NCBI GenBank assembly: GCA_910585705.1
Contig: CAJUER010000001.1
Coordinates: forward strand, 918,840 to 982,839
DNA: 64,000 nucleotides
Direction of reading: 5' to 3'
DNA from: an uncultured Christensenella sp.
GTDB lineage: Bacteria; Bacillota; Clostridia; Christensenellales; Borkfalkiaceae
In this document: one piece after another, positions 8,030 through 18,400 of the stretch
Numbering within the stretch: position 1 is the stretch's first letter
Layout of the letters: each line of letters opens with the position of its first letter
Translations under genes and position numbers: made by a program
Notes under the pieces: model-generated
Database searches by the model: none
Told to the model about the DNA's origin: nothing
What the model saw: the letters and a program-made list of their open reading frames with translations, nothing else

Positions 8030-9343
8030 TTAAACGCCGTCCTCGTCGGGATAATCTATTTTCGCGGGCTTTATAAGGTGAGTGCTTTTAATATCGTTGC
8101 TCATCTCGCGCGGATCCTCTGCAACTATTCCGCGTTGCAGCTTGTCGTAGCCGTGCTTTTTGCGGATTTCGTCCACGCACCTTTCGACCGCTTCGAGTTT
8201 TTTGTATTTGCCGCACGCTTCGTCAAGAGTAATCTGCGACGTACCGTTATCAAAGCCCGAAACGGTAACTCCAAGCGACCGCACTTTGAACGGCGGTTTT
8301 ATGTTTGCGCAAAACAGTCCGAAGGCATGGCGGGCTATCTCGCCGCACAAGGCGGTATGCCGAACTTTCTTTTGTACCGAAAAATCGCTCAGGTTACTGT
8401 CGCGCACCCACAAGTGCACGGTGTCCGCAAGCCCTTGCCCCGATTCGCGCAGGCGCGCCGCCACGCTCTCCGACAATACATACAGATAGCGCTCTATGCG
8501 CTTCAAGTCGGTAACGTCCTCCGCGTAGGTGCACGAGTTACCGATAGACTTCATTTCACGCTTGTCGTTCATGTGACGGACAGGTTCGTCGTCCTCGCCG
8601 CGAGCGTTCCGCAATAAATTGCGCCCCACCTTACCGAACGTTTTTATTATCAGGTTGTCGTCCGCTGCGGCAAGTCTGCCGATTGTGGTTATGCCCATTG
8701 CCTTCAATTTCTGTTCCGTAGCTTTTCCGACGAAAAGCAGGTCGGAAACGGGCAAACCGAAAATTACTTCCTTATAGCGCGCGGCGGAAATTACCGACGT
8801 GCCGTCGGGCTTTTTTAGTTCCGAACCGAGCTTTGCATAAACTTTGTTGAAAGAAACTCCGCAGGAAACCGTTACGCCGAGTTCGCTTTTCACAGCGTTC
8901 CTTATCACGTCGCCGAGATGCCTTAAAAATCCGTCGGAATAGTGTTTTACACCGTCCTCCTCCGCGAATTTTTCTCCGTCGTATTCGGGGAATAGGCGCG
9001 TTCCCGACGAAACGTCGAGCCAACACTCGTCGATGCCGTAGCTTTCAATCAGGTCCGTATAGCGCGCGTAAACAGCGCGGACTTCGGACGACATTTTTAT
9101 ATACAAATCGAAGTGCGGCGGCACGCAAATCAAATCCGGACATTTTCGTTTTGCCTGCCAGATTGCCTCGCCCGTCTTTACGCCTGTTCTCTTCGCTTCC
9201 TCGCTTTTCGCAAGCACTATTCCGTGCCGCTCCTCCTTGCTTCCGCAAACAGCTACGGGTTTGCCCTCGAGCTCGGGATTTAAAATTTTTTCAACCGTCG
9301 CGTAAAAGTTATTTAAATCGGAATGAATTATAATTCTTTCCAT
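8030..9343 (-). CDS. dinB: DNA polymerase IV (Y-family)
   Basis: 437 residues. Translesion polymerase acting at stalled forks. The palm carboxylates are in HSDLNNFYATVE (residues 8-19) and SYGIDECWLD (~105). A helix-hairpin-helix region (GKATEQKLKAMGITTIGRLA) and the little-finger domain follow. The C-terminal tail of ~40 residues is longer than in E. coli and lacks an obvious clamp-binding motif. Translation appears leaderless: the -10 box ends six bases before the ATG and there is no ribosome site. No LexA box is evident. Confidence 0.93.
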   Translation of the reverse strand: MERIIIHSDLNNFYATVEKILNPELEGKPVAVCGSKEERHGIVLAKSEEAKRTGVKTGEAIWQAKRKCPDLICVPPHFDLYIKMSSEVRAVYARYTDLIESYGIDECWLDVSSGTRLFPEYDGEKFAEEDGVKHYSDGFLRHLGDVIRNAVKSELGVTVSCGVSFNKVYAKLGSELKKPDGTSVISAARYKEVIFGLPVSDLLFVGKATEQKLKAMGITTIGRLAAADDNLIIKTFGKVGRNLLRNARGEDDEPVRHMNDKREMKSIGNSCTYAEDVTDLKRIERYLYVLSESVAARLRESGQGLADTVHLWVRDSNLSDFSVQKKVRHTALCGEIARHAFGLFCANIKPPFKVRSLGVTVSGFDNGTSQITLDEACGKYKKLEAVERCVDEIRKKHGYDKLQRGIVAEDPREMSNDIKSTHLIKPAKIDYPDEDGV

Positions 9344-9349
9344 AAACCC

Positions 9350-9378
9350 ATTATAACATATTGACTTTTTAAAAGCAA
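9350..9378 (-). promoter_or_regulatory. leaderless promoter of dinB
   Basis: TTGCTT (9373-9378), 17-bp spacer, TATAAT (9350-9355), then GGGTTT and the ATG. The predicted first transcribed base is the A of the start codon. Confidence 0.7.
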
Positions 9379-9386
9379 AATAAAAT

Positions 9387-9410
9387 CGGCGGAACGTTTC
9401 CCGTCCGCCG
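9387..9410 (-). terminator. terminator of the YwaF-like gene
   Basis: CGGCGGA / TCCGCCG stem followed on the minus strand by ATTTTATTTT, immediately after the stop of the membrane-protein gene and just before the dinB promoter. Confidence 0.75.
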
Positions 9411-9421
9411 GTTTAGTTTTA

Positions 9422-10387
9422 TTATTCTTCGTCCGCGTTTTCTTCACCGTCGTCTTTTCGGGGCTGATCTTCCGTTAAAGGCTCGTCCGTGTTTTTAAAA
9501 TGCGATTTAACTTTGGAGGCAAAGTTTACGGTTTTCACTTTGATTACCCCGCAAACGACTTTCGTCTTTTTCCACAGCGCAATCATATCCGTTTTGAAAT
9601 GCTCGTGTTCCCAGTACATAGACATCAGAAGCGCAACTATGCCGCCGAGTATAACCATAGGGAAGAACTCCCACAAAATGGGGACGTAAGGGTCCTTCCA
9701 GCACTTGGGCGTGAGCCACAAAACGTACTTCGCAATTCCTTCCATTCCGTCGGGAAGCCCAATCGCATAGCCCATATCGCGTTCGTTCGCGTCGAAGAAT
9801 TCTTCCAGCGACGACGTGCCGACCCAACCGATACGAATCAGAATAAGTTCGTTGATTATTATAACGCCGAGCACGACGAAGTAAATTACGAACGACTTCC
9901 AAATTCTGCGGTAGTCGAGCTTGTGCAGGCCTAGCACAACCATAAGCAGGGGCACAATCCATATACCTGCATGGCAGATATAGTAACGAAGCGTTTCGGG
10001 CTCGTAAAAGTTCAAGTCCATACTTACGACGGGCATGGGCGCAACGCAACCCGCAATGCCGCTGACGGTGCCGAGATAGAACATATAGTCCTTGCCCGCC
10101 TTGCTTTTGGAAAGATAGATAAAGGGGAAAATAAGCGTGCTTACAGCGCAGATATTTTCAAACGAGCATTTTCTTATAACTGCGGGGAAACCCGTATACT
10201 GCGGGAACGCAAGTTTTATGAAATGCAACGCGAAGTTGAGCGCGAGTATTCCGAACAGAGTCCAATACTTAACCCTTTCGCTTTTCTTTCTTAAAAGAAA
10301 GTACAAACCTACGAACGCGCCGATAAACAAAACTATGTATATATAGTAAAACAGCGACGTTCCAAACCGAATTTTTACCAGTTCCAC
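9422..10387 (-). CDS. YwaF/TIGR02206-like integral membrane protein
   Basis: 321 residues with about seven or eight transmembrane segments (residues ~15-260) and a 60-residue cytoplasmic tail that is basic, then very acidic (ends DDGEENADEE). Overall pattern, with a conserved polar RKCSFENICAVSTLIFPFIY segment between helices, resembles the YwaF family of unknown function. Start codon is GTG at 10387 behind a GAGGGG box. Flanked by dinB and aroA without operon contacts. Confidence 0.6.
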   Translation of the reverse strand: MELVKIRFGTSLFYYIYIVLFIGAFVGLYFLLRKKSERVKYWTLFGILALNFALHFIKLAFPQYTGFPAVIRKCSFENICAVSTLIFPFIYLSKSKAGKDYMFYLGTVSGIAGCVAPMPVVSMDLNFYEPETLRYYICHAGIWIVPLLMVVLGLHKLDYRRIWKSFVIYFVVLGVIIINELILIRIGWVGTSSLEEFFDANERDMGYAIGLPDGMEGIAKYVLWLTPKCWKDPYVPILWEFFPMVILGGIVALLMSMYWEHEHFKTDMIALWKKTKVVCGVIKVKTVNFASKVKSHFKNTDEPLTEDQPRKDDGEENADEE

Positions 10388-10464
10388 TTTTCCCCTCGTA
10401 AATTTTTGTAATTGATTTTTATTACATTAATTATTGCACAACGGTTCGCAAATGTAAAGTAAAT

Positions 10465-11691
10465 TTATACTCTTGCGGTTATCTTTTCGCAAATTTCGTC
10501 GAGAACGGAAAAATAATCCTTGAAAGTTTTAGAACACACTTCCGCGTTTTCTATTATAATACCGTCGGCGCGCAGTCCGGTGAGCGCAAAGCTCATTGCC
10601 ACGCGGTGGTCGCCGTAAGTTGAAATGCGTCCGCCTTTCGGTTGGGAAGGATAAATTTTTACGCCGTCGGGCAATTCCTCGCACCTTACGCCTATTGCGG
10701 TGAGATTGTTCACTATCGCGGAAATTCTGTCACATTCCTGTCTGCGGATATGGGCAACGTTGCATATTTCGGTTGGATTGTTAAAATAAGGCGCAATCGC
10801 GGCAAGCGTCAAAGCTTGGTCGGAAAATTCAGACATGTCTATTTTGCCGCCGTCGAAATTTTTTAAAAGCTCGATAAACTTTGCGTCGCCCTGCATACTG
10901 TGCGGCATTAAGCCCTTGACCGAAACGTACGTGCCGAGTATTTTGTTCATTGCGTAGAAATAGCAAGCGGCGGAAACGTCAGGTTCCACGTCGTACCGCT
11001 TTGCCGAAAGCCGACCGCTTACTTTATAGGTTGCGCCGTCTTCTTCCACGTCCGCGCCGAACGACCACAGCATATCGGAAGTCATTTTAACGTAGCTTAA
11101 ACCGTGCTCGCCCTCCGCCGTTATTTTTACGGGCTTTGCCAAACATACGGAGGATATTAAAAGGGCGGACAGAAACTGACTGCTTTCGCCTACGTTCACC
11201 TTTATGTTCGCAGAGGGCGAAGCCGTGCCGCGTATAATAAACGGAAATTTGTTTTCCTCTTCAAGAAAGGTAAATTCCGCGCCTAAGCTTTTAAGCGTCG
11301 AAATCAGCGGAGCGATGGGTCGCGACTTCATTTGCGCGGAGCAGTCTACCTTGTATTCTCCGTCCTGAAACGCGAGAAACGCGGGAATAAAACGCGCCGC
11401 CGTACCCGCCGAGCCGACGTTTATCTCGCCGCGCCCTTTTGAAAGCTTGCCGCCGCAGCCCTCTATTTTTACCGTGCCGCCGTCTGCCGAGCATTTTATG
11501 CCCAGCGATTTCAGACAGCCGAGAAAGGTATTGCAGTCGTCGGAGCGGCTTGCGCCGTATATGACGCTTTCGCCGTCCGCTATCGCGGCAAGCAGGAAGG
11601 CGCGCGCCGTTATGCTTTTAGAGCCTTCGACGTTTACGGTGATTTTCGCGCCGTTGGTTTTACCGTAAATGTTTTTAACTTCGTAATTCAT
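10465..11691 (-). CDS. aroA: 3-phosphoshikimate 1-carboxyvinyltransferase (EPSP synthase)
   Basis: Shikimate pathway enzyme joining shikimate-3-phosphate and PEP. N-terminal GSKSITARAFLLAAIADGES holds the phosphate-binding lysine and serines; C-terminal YGDHRVAMSFAL is the family signature. The start ATG (11691) overlaps the TGA of the U32 gene by four bases (ATGA), giving 408 residues and indicating translational coupling; a longer frame from 11736 would run into the upstream gene. Last gene of the rnj-trmR-trhP-aroA operon. Confidence 0.94.
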   Translation of the reverse strand: MNYEVKNIYGKTNGAKITVNVEGSKSITARAFLLAAIADGESVIYGASRSDDCNTFLGCLKSLGIKCSADGGTVKIEGCGGKLSKGRGEINVGSAGTAARFIPAFLAFQDGEYKVDCSAQMKSRPIAPLISTLKSLGAEFTFLEEENKFPFIIRGTASPSANIKVNVGESSQFLSALLISSVCLAKPVKITAEGEHGLSYVKMTSDMLWSFGADVEEDGATYKVSGRLSAKRYDVEPDVSAACYFYAMNKILGTYVSVKGLMPHSMQGDAKFIELLKNFDGGKIDMSEFSDQALTLAAIAPYFNNPTEICNVAHIRRQECDRISAIVNNLTAIGVRCEELPDGVKIYPSQPKGGRISTYGDHRVAMSFALTGLRADGIIIENAEVCSKTFKDYFSVLDEICEKITARV

Positions 11692-12881
11692 TTTCTGCGC
11701 CTTAAAATATCTCCCTTGTCCAGTTTGTAAGGGCAAGGTATTCTGTATTTCTGCTGTACGAGTTTACAGTCGCTCACCTGTTCATCTGCGCCTATGTAAG
11801 CAAGTTCCACGACGAACCTTTTTGCAAAGTTTTCCGAAGGGGAAAGCACCTCCAACTCGTCGCCTACCTTGAAGCGTCCGCGCATTTCTACGGTTATAAA
11901 ACCGTCGTTACAATCCAAAACGTTGGCAATATACTCGCAGTCGCCCTTCGCCTGACTGTCGGAATAGTTCACCGTTTGCGCGTTTTCTCCGAATGCGTAA
12001 GCGGTGGTGTAATCGCGGTGTGCGGCGGTCAGAAGCTCGCGCCCGACCGTTTCGCCGTAGCCGCTGTCGATACACCGCCTGTATGCGTTTATAACCGTTG
12101 CAAGGTAGTACTCGGACTTCATTCTGCCCTCTATCTTAAAAGAGCAGACTCCTGCCCGCGCCATGTCTTCAAGGTGCGCGGACATATTCAGATCCTTAGA
12201 ATTTAAAACGTAAGCGCCATGTCCGTCCTCCTGCAAGTCCAGCCAGCCGCTGTCCGAATGTCCGTCGTTTTTTCTTATACTGTAATTCCAACGACAGGCC
12301 TGAACGCACTCGCCGCGATTAGAGGGGCGGTGCGCAAGATAATCGGATAAAAGACACCTGCCCGAATAGGATATGCACATTGCGCCGTGCACGAACGCTT
12401 CCAATTCCATATCGGGTACGCAAGCGTGAATTTCCGCAATTTCGTCAAGAGAAAGCTCGCGTGCGAGAACGGCGCGCGAAGCGCCTTGTTCATACCAAAA
12501 TTTAACGGCGTACTTGTTAGTCAGATTCGCCTGTGTAGATATGTGCAACTGTAATTTTTTCGTCGATTTTTTCGCCGCGTAAACCGCGCCGCTATCGGAA
12601 ACAATCGCCGCGTCGGCCCCAGCGCTTTCAAGGAAAGCAAAGTAGTCTTCGAGTAGGGGGAGGTCCTTGTTCTTTGCAAAGATATTCGCTGTAACGTAAA
12701 TTTTTTTGCCGATGCCATGCGCATATTTTACGGCTTCTTCAAGCTCGCCGCGCGTAAAGTTATCGGCAAAAGAGCGCAGTGAAAAATCTTTGCCGCCGAC
12801 GTAAGCCGCGTCCGCGCCGAAGTAAAACGCCGTTTTAAGTTTTTCGAAATTGCCCGCAGGGGCAAGAAGTTCAACCTTCAT
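11688..12881 (-). CDS. trhP: U32 family tRNA hydroxylation protein (TrhP-like)
   Basis: 397 residues. Annotated historically as a collagenase-like peptidase, but this family (RlhA, TrhP) uses conserved cysteines to hydroxylate RNA; TrhP makes 5-hydroxyuridine at tRNA position 34 from prephenate-linked chemistry. The U32 signature is complete: FVHGAMCISYSGRCLLSD with HRPSNRGECVQACRW, four cysteines in the expected spacing. It overlaps both neighbours by four bases. The upstream gene is the YrrM/TrmR-like methyltransferase that methylates the same hydroxyuridine in B. subtilis, which supports TrhP over RlhA. Confidence 0.85.
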   Translation of the reverse strand: MKVELLAPAGNFEKLKTAFYFGADAAYVGGKDFSLRSFADNFTRGELEEAVKYAHGIGKKIYVTANIFAKNKDLPLLEDYFAFLESAGADAAIVSDSGAVYAAKKSTKKLQLHISTQANLTNKYAVKFWYEQGASRAVLARELSLDEIAEIHACVPDMELEAFVHGAMCISYSGRCLLSDYLAHRPSNRGECVQACRWNYSIRKNDGHSDSGWLDLQEDGHGAYVLNSKDLNMSAHLEDMARAGVCSFKIEGRMKSEYYLATVINAYRRCIDSGYGETVGRELLTAAHRDYTTAYAFGENAQTVNYSDSQAKGDCEYIANVLDCNDGFITVEMRGRFKVGDELEVLSPSENFAKRFVVELAYIGADEQVSDCKLVQQKYRIPCPYKLDKGDILRRRK

Positions 12882-13540
12882 ATTTTTACGCTCATTGCAA
12901 GTCCGTCGCCGACGTTTATGACGGAGGTTATTAATTCTTTGTCGCGCGTCACCGCGTCGACGTATTCCTTAACGTGGGTGTACAACATTCTGCGTTTAGA
13001 GGGAACGGGAGTTTCGCCGGTAATCCAACCGAACAAAAGCACATCGTCCGCAATAAGAACGCCGCCGCAATTCAAAAGCTGTTTAAGTCGCGGCAGATAT
13101 TTCACATACTGTACTTTCGCGCAGTCGAGAAAGATAAAATCAAACGTTTTATCGAGTGTTTGTATAACTTCGCCCGCGTCGCCTTCTATGGCGGAAACCC
13201 TGTCCGCAAAGCCGAGCTTGTTGAAATTTTCAACCGCCTCCGAGAGGAACAGGGGGTCGCGCTCGACAGTGGTAAGGTGCGCCGTCTTGCATACGTCGAG
13301 CATAACAGCGCCCGAAATTCCTATCGCCGTACCGAGTTCTAATATATTTGCGGGACGAAACGCAGAAAGAAACGTCATTAAAAAATTAAGCGTTTCGTCG
13401 TCGGCTGTGGGAATTTGTCTTTTAAACGCTTCCTCGCGCAACGACTGTATTTTTGCGCATATGTTCGGGGAATTGAACTTTGCGGTAGGGGTATTCCTTT
13501 CGCCTGCGGCGGTATTCATATGTGCGTAATCGAATTTCAT
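12878..13540 (-). CDS. trmR: O-methyltransferase, tRNA 5-hydroxyuridine methyltransferase-like (YrrM)
   Basis: 220 residues, class I SAM methyltransferase of the O-MTase 3 family. ILELGTAIGISGAVMLD (residues ~66-82) is the SAM-binding loop, TTVERD the acidic ribose ligand, and FIFLDCAK the catalytic/metal strand. In B. subtilis yrrM (trmR) precedes the U32 genes yrrN-yrrO and forms mo5U34. The same order is seen here. It starts at 13540, overlapping the rnj stop by four bases, and overlaps the U32 start by four bases. Confidence 0.82.
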   Translation of the reverse strand: MKFDYAHMNTAAGERNTPTAKFNSPNICAKIQSLREEAFKRQIPTADDETLNFLMTFLSAFRPANILELGTAIGISGAVMLDVCKTAHLTTVERDPLFLSEAVENFNKLGFADRVSAIEGDAGEVIQTLDKTFDFIFLDCAKVQYVKYLPRLKQLLNCGGVLIADDVLLFGWITGETPVPSKRRMLYTHVKEYVDAVTRDKELITSVINVGDGLAMSVKI

Positions 13541-15399
13541 ATTTCAACCACTACGGGCACGACCATAGGCGACTGTTTCGTCTTTCTTATAAGGTAGTTT
13601 AAAAAGTTGCGCTTAATAACCTTTTTCAGCTCGTCCACGCTTCCGCGAGACAGGTCGTAGTTTTCGATTGCGCGCAGAATTACCTCGCGCATTTCTTTGT
13701 TGTAATCCCTGTGGAAATCGAATACGAAGCCGCGCGAATTAATTGCCGGCTCCCCCACCACTTCGCCGCCGTGAACGGCAACGGAGATTATGAAAAGTCC
13801 TTCCTCCGAAAGTTTGCGCCTGTCGTCTATAACCACGCTCGCCTTCTCGTCCTCTATTCCTTCGCCGTCAATCAGGCGCGAGCCTGCCGAAACGTCCTCA
13901 GCGCGGCGCAAGCCGTTTGCGGTAACTTCTATACGGTTGCCGATGTCGGGAATGAAAATCGCGCTTTCGGGCATACCGAGCTGCTGAGCAAGCTGTCCGT
14001 GCTTTTTGAGATGACGGTATTCTCCGTGCACGGGTATAAAGTATTTGGGTTTTAAAAGGGTGTGCATTATTTTGTGCTCTTCCTGACACGCGTGACCCGA
14101 AACGTGAATGTTTTCAAGGCTTTCGTAAACTACGGAAGCGCCCTTTCTGTAAAGGTTGTTTATAACCCTGTAAACGAGCTTTTCGTTGCCGGGAATGGGC
14201 GACGCGGAAATTATGACCGTGTCGTTATTGCCGATTGTGACCTGCGAGCTGTCACCGTTCGACATACGGGTAAGCGCGCTCATCGGTTCACCCTGACTGC
14301 CCGTTGAAACTACTACGATTTCGCTGTCGCGCATATTTTTGATGCGCGAAATATCTATAAGCGCCCCGTCGGGAATTTTTATTTCGCCTATCTTTTCCGC
14401 CGCGTCCACAACGTTAAGCATGCTTCTTCCCGAAAGCGCGACCTTACGCTTATGCTTTACGGCTATATCGATAATTTGTTGCAGACGGTGAACGTTTGAG
14501 GCGAACGTTGCGACGATAAGCCTCCTTCCCGCGTTTTCCGCAAACAGCCTGTCCAGCGTGGCGCCGACCGTCGTTTCGCTCATTGTAAAGCCCGCGCGCT
14601 CGATATTCGTGCTTTCGCCCATATACAACAGCACGCCTTGCGAACCTATGTCTGAAATTGTTTTTAAATCTATAGGCTCGCCTGCGACGGGAGTCAAATC
14701 GATTTTAAAGTCGCCGCTGTGAAAAATTACACCCTGCGGCGTTTCTATCGCCAGCGCGAGAGAACCAGCTATGGAATGGTTGACGTTTACGCTTCGTATT
14801 TTAAAGCAACCCATTTGCAGAGTTTGTCCCGGCTTTATTGTGATTTCTTTTACGTCGTTCAAGCGGTGCTCGCGCAACTTGTTATCAACCAGCGCAAGCG
14901 TTAGCTTAGTCCCTGCAACGGGAATTTTCAGCTCTTTTAAAAGATAGGGAACGCCGCCTATATGGTCCTCGTGTCCGTGCGTTAAAACAAGTCCGCGCAC
15001 CTTTCTTTTATTTTCCACGAGATAGGTTATATCGGGCACAATCAAATCTATTCCAGGCGTTTCCTCAGTGGGAAAAATCGCGCCCGCGTCGATAATGATT
15101 ATATCGTCGCCGCACTCTATCGCGGTCATATTTTTTCCTATTTCCCCCACGCCGCCGAGAAATATTATTTTTACGGGCTTTCCGCCGCGCTTCGGCTTTT
15201 TACCGCCGTGAATATGCGGCGCGGCAGACTTTTTCTGTTGTTTTTCCTGTTTGGTCTGTTTGATTGGCTTAGGTTGCTTACGCGGCTTTTCCTGCTTAAC
15301 CTCGCCGTTTGCTTCGCCCTGCATTTCCGCCTTGTTTTTTCGCGGCGCGCGGAACCGCCTTGTTCCGCCGTTTTCGTTTTTTGAATTTCTGTTTTCCAA
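13537..15399 (-). CDS. rnj: ribonuclease J
   Basis: 620 residues. Dual 5'-exo/endo-RNase of the metallo-beta-lactamase/beta-CASP superfamily. LTHGHEDHIGG is the zinc motif; HSGDF, the beta-CASP VSGHACQEE and PVHGEYRHLK follow in order. An N-terminal extension of about 70 residues is rich in K, Q and P and likely disordered or RNA-binding. The start codon appears to be TTG at 15399, with GGAG nine bases upstream. First gene of a four-gene operon with two tRNA wobble-modification genes and aroA. Confidence 0.93.
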   Translation of the reverse strand: MENRNSKNENGGTRRFRAPRKNKAEMQGEANGEVKQEKPRKQPKPIKQTKQEKQQKKSAAPHIHGGKKPKRGGKPVKIIFLGGVGEIGKNMTAIECGDDIIIIDAGAIFPTEETPGIDLIVPDITYLVENKRKVRGLVLTHGHEDHIGGVPYLLKELKIPVAGTKLTLALVDNKLREHRLNDVKEITIKPGQTLQMGCFKIRSVNVNHSIAGSLALAIETPQGVIFHSGDFKIDLTPVAGEPIDLKTISDIGSQGVLLYMGESTNIERAGFTMSETTVGATLDRLFAENAGRRLIVATFASNVHRLQQIIDIAVKHKRKVALSGRSMLNVVDAAEKIGEIKIPDGALIDISRIKNMRDSEIVVVSTGSQGEPMSALTRMSNGDSSQVTIGNNDTVIISASPIPGNEKLVYRVINNLYRKGASVVYESLENIHVSGHACQEEHKIMHTLLKPKYFIPVHGEYRHLKKHGQLAQQLGMPESAIFIPDIGNRIEVTANGLRRAEDVSAGSRLIDGEGIEDEKASVVIDDRRKLSEEGLFIISVAVHGGEVVGEPAINSRGFVFDFHRDYNKEMREVILRAIENYDLSRGSVDELKKVIKRNFLNYLIRKTKQSPMVVPVVVEI

Positions 15400-15441
15400 A
15401 TCTACATTCTCCGATTATTTTAATAGTGTCACAATAAACGA

Positions 15442-15462
15442 GGGGTTGATAAAATCAACCCC
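15442..15462 (-). terminator. terminator of the coiled-coil gene
   Basis: GGGGTTGAT / ATCAACCCC perfect stem with a 3-base loop about 20 bp after the stop at 15483. The T-tract (TCGTTTATT) is interrupted. Confidence 0.55.
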
Positions 15463-15482
15463 CGCAGTTCATTTCTCTTTCG

Positions 15483-18400
15483 TTATTTTTTTCTTACGTC
15501 CTTAACTATGCCGTCTTCGATAAGTTCTTCGATAGTTTCGTAAGGATACATTGCCGCGTAATCACGCTCGGGCACGAATCTCTTTTCCGCACCGCGTGCC
15601 TGAAGCATTTCGTCGATAAGTCTTATCGCCTTCTTTACGCCGAGCGCGCTCTTTATCTTGACCATCATCGGCGTGCCCGCCATAGACTTGTTTTCGGTTG
15701 CGTCGAGGTGATGGTAAACCGACGTCTTATATTCGTTGGGGTCGAGCGCGAGATACAAGCAAAGAGTCTTTCCGCGTATCTTAAAGCGTGCTATCGTTTC
15801 CCTGCCCTTGTTGAAGCGTTCCGCGCCCCAAGCGATATTCGAATTTACTTTCTTGTATGACAAAAGCGCGTGCTTTACTGCTCCGTAATACTGTTTGTAT
15901 TCGTCCGAGCTTTGAATGATTCTTGCGATAAAGCTACGGTTGTACTTCATCATATTTGCGAAGTCCGTACCGTTCTGCTCTGCGCCGGGCATAAGCTCGT
16001 CGTCCATATCGTCGGAATCGTCGATGTCGCGTTCGGGTCTGTCGTCTTCTTCCTCTTCTTCCTCTTCCTCAGCCGCAGCTTCGGCAACGAGGTCGCTGAC
16101 GGTAATCAACGGTTCTTCCTCCGCAACGGGCTCCTCGTAAACCGCCGTGCTTGCCGCAATTTCGGTTACGGTGGAATTGGACACGACTACTCCGCTCGCA
16201 AGCATTTCTTTTATTTCGTTAAGCGAGCTTTCGAGCTGTGCGATTTCGCTCGTTTCGCTTTCGGAATCGGAAACCGCTTCTCCGCTTGCCAAAAGCTCTT
16301 TGATTTCCGCTATGGAATTTTCAAGCTGGCTTATATCGTTGCTATTGTTGTTTGTAACGACCGCACCGCTTTCGAGCATCTGCTTTATTTCCGCAATAGC
16401 GTTTTCAAGCTGTGAAGTATCGCCCGCGTTTACGTTTGTTTCAACGACCGCGCCGCTTTCTATAATCTCTTTAAGCTGAACGATTTTTTCTTCAACCTGC
16501 GAGAAGCGCTCCGCCGTATCTTTTTCTATTTCTTCCGCAACAAGCTCGGTAATCTTGCTTATTCCGTCTTCGTCTATAACGATGTCATAATCATGGTCTG
16601 CCTGAGATTCGATAATTCTGTCCGAAATGGCGTTGCAGATAGCCTCGTTATCAACGGCAGGCATACTCATCGACGAAAGCTGTGCGTTAAGAACGTCTAT
16701 AACCGCGTTCATAACCTTGTCGGCAATTTCATCGGTATCGAAGTCGGGAAGATAGTTGGAAAGAACAGCCGCCGCTTTGTCCGCGATAGCGTCCTCGTTT
16801 ATTCCCGCAACGGTTATCTTTTCGCTTATGCGCTGAGCCATTTCCTCATAATCGGGTTCGTTTGCTGCGGCAAGATCCAAAGCATAGCTGAGCTTTTCCG
16901 CAACGGCGTCGGAAATAAGCGAATAGTCGAGCCTGTCGCAAATGTCCTTAGAAATCGAAGAACAGCCCTCGTCGTCGACGATAATTTCGAAATCTTCGGA
17001 TTTGAGAGAACCGACTTTAAGCGCGATTCTGTCCGCAAGCTCCTCTTCGTCGATATTCAAATTTATTCCGTCCAAAGAGGTGGGAGCGGCTTCGGAAACC
17101 ACGTTCACGCCTTCTTCTCTTATAATGTCGGCAATGTGGCGGGCAATTTTTTCCTCGTCCATAACCTTGATGTTATCCGCGACGAGCTGGGCGATTTTCT
17201 CTTCGTCCATAATTTTGATATTGTCCGCAAAAAGTTGGGCGATTTTATCCTCGTCGATAACTTTGATATTGTCGGAAACGCGCTGCGCGATTTTCTCTTC
17301 GTCGATATTGAGAGAAACCGCCGCCGTCGGAGTTACGGGCGCAACTTCGGAAACGACGCCCACGCCCTCTTCCTTTATAATGTCTGCAACCTGACGCGCG
17401 ATCTTCACCCCGTCGATTTCAACGGGCGCACCCGCAGGCACAACGTCTGTTACTACGCCTATGCACTCTTCCTTAACTATCTGTGCAAGCTGACGGGCAA
17501 TTTTCTCGTCCTCGAAAGCCGCGTTTACGTTGTCGGAAACAAGTCTGGCGAGTCTGTCCTCGTCAATACCGGCGTTCACGTTGTACGCAACGAGCCTTGC
17601 AATTCTTTCCTCGTCGATACCCGTATTAACGTTGTTTGCAACGAGCCTTGCAAGTCTCTCTTCATCGATACCGATGTTCATATTGTCCGAAACGAGACGT
17701 GCGATTTTTTCCTCGTCTACACCTACGTTTACATTTTCGGATACAAGTTTGGCAATTTTCTCTTCGTCGATTTCTATATCAACGGGTTCGGCAACGGCTT
17801 TCTCTTCGGGAAGGCTTGCCGTAATTCCGGCAAGTACGTTACGCGCGATTTTATCCTCGTCCAAGTCGACGTTAAGGTTTACCGCAACGTCCTTTCCGAC
17901 GCTGTTAAGCTGTAAATTTATTCTCGAAACGACTTCGGAAATAATTTTTTCCTCGTCAAATGCGTAAGAGCCGTCGTCGTTTCTCGGAACCACGACCTGC
18001 TCGGCGACTTTGCTCGCGATTAAATCGGGAGAAATAACTTCACGCACGGAAACGTGTTCCGCAATCCTGTCGGCAAGTTTTTCATAGTCGAGCTCTCTCG
18101 AATTCTGGTAAGGCGCAGCGGCGGCTACGAAACTTGCCGCTCTTGCGCTTTCGTCGCCCAGCCGCTCCACGCGGTTGGAAAGCGAATCGAGCTTATCTGA
18201 AAGTTCGAGATAAGCGCCCTCGCTCCTTCTCGTATATTCCGCAACGTCGTTGAGCTTTACGGAAAGCTCGCCGTAAGCGTTTTCAGTGCGCTTTGTCTGT
18301 TCGGCGACGTCGGCAATCTTGAACGAAACCTCCGTGCTTGCGTTTTCCGCACGGCGCGACTGCTCCGCAACGTCCGCGATACGGTCGGTAAGGCGGTCGT

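Noticed and set aside
16593..17915. 440-residue plus-strand ORF
   Set aside because: Antisense shadow of the repeat-rich coiled-coil gene; repeats keep the opposite frame open. No ribosome site or family features.
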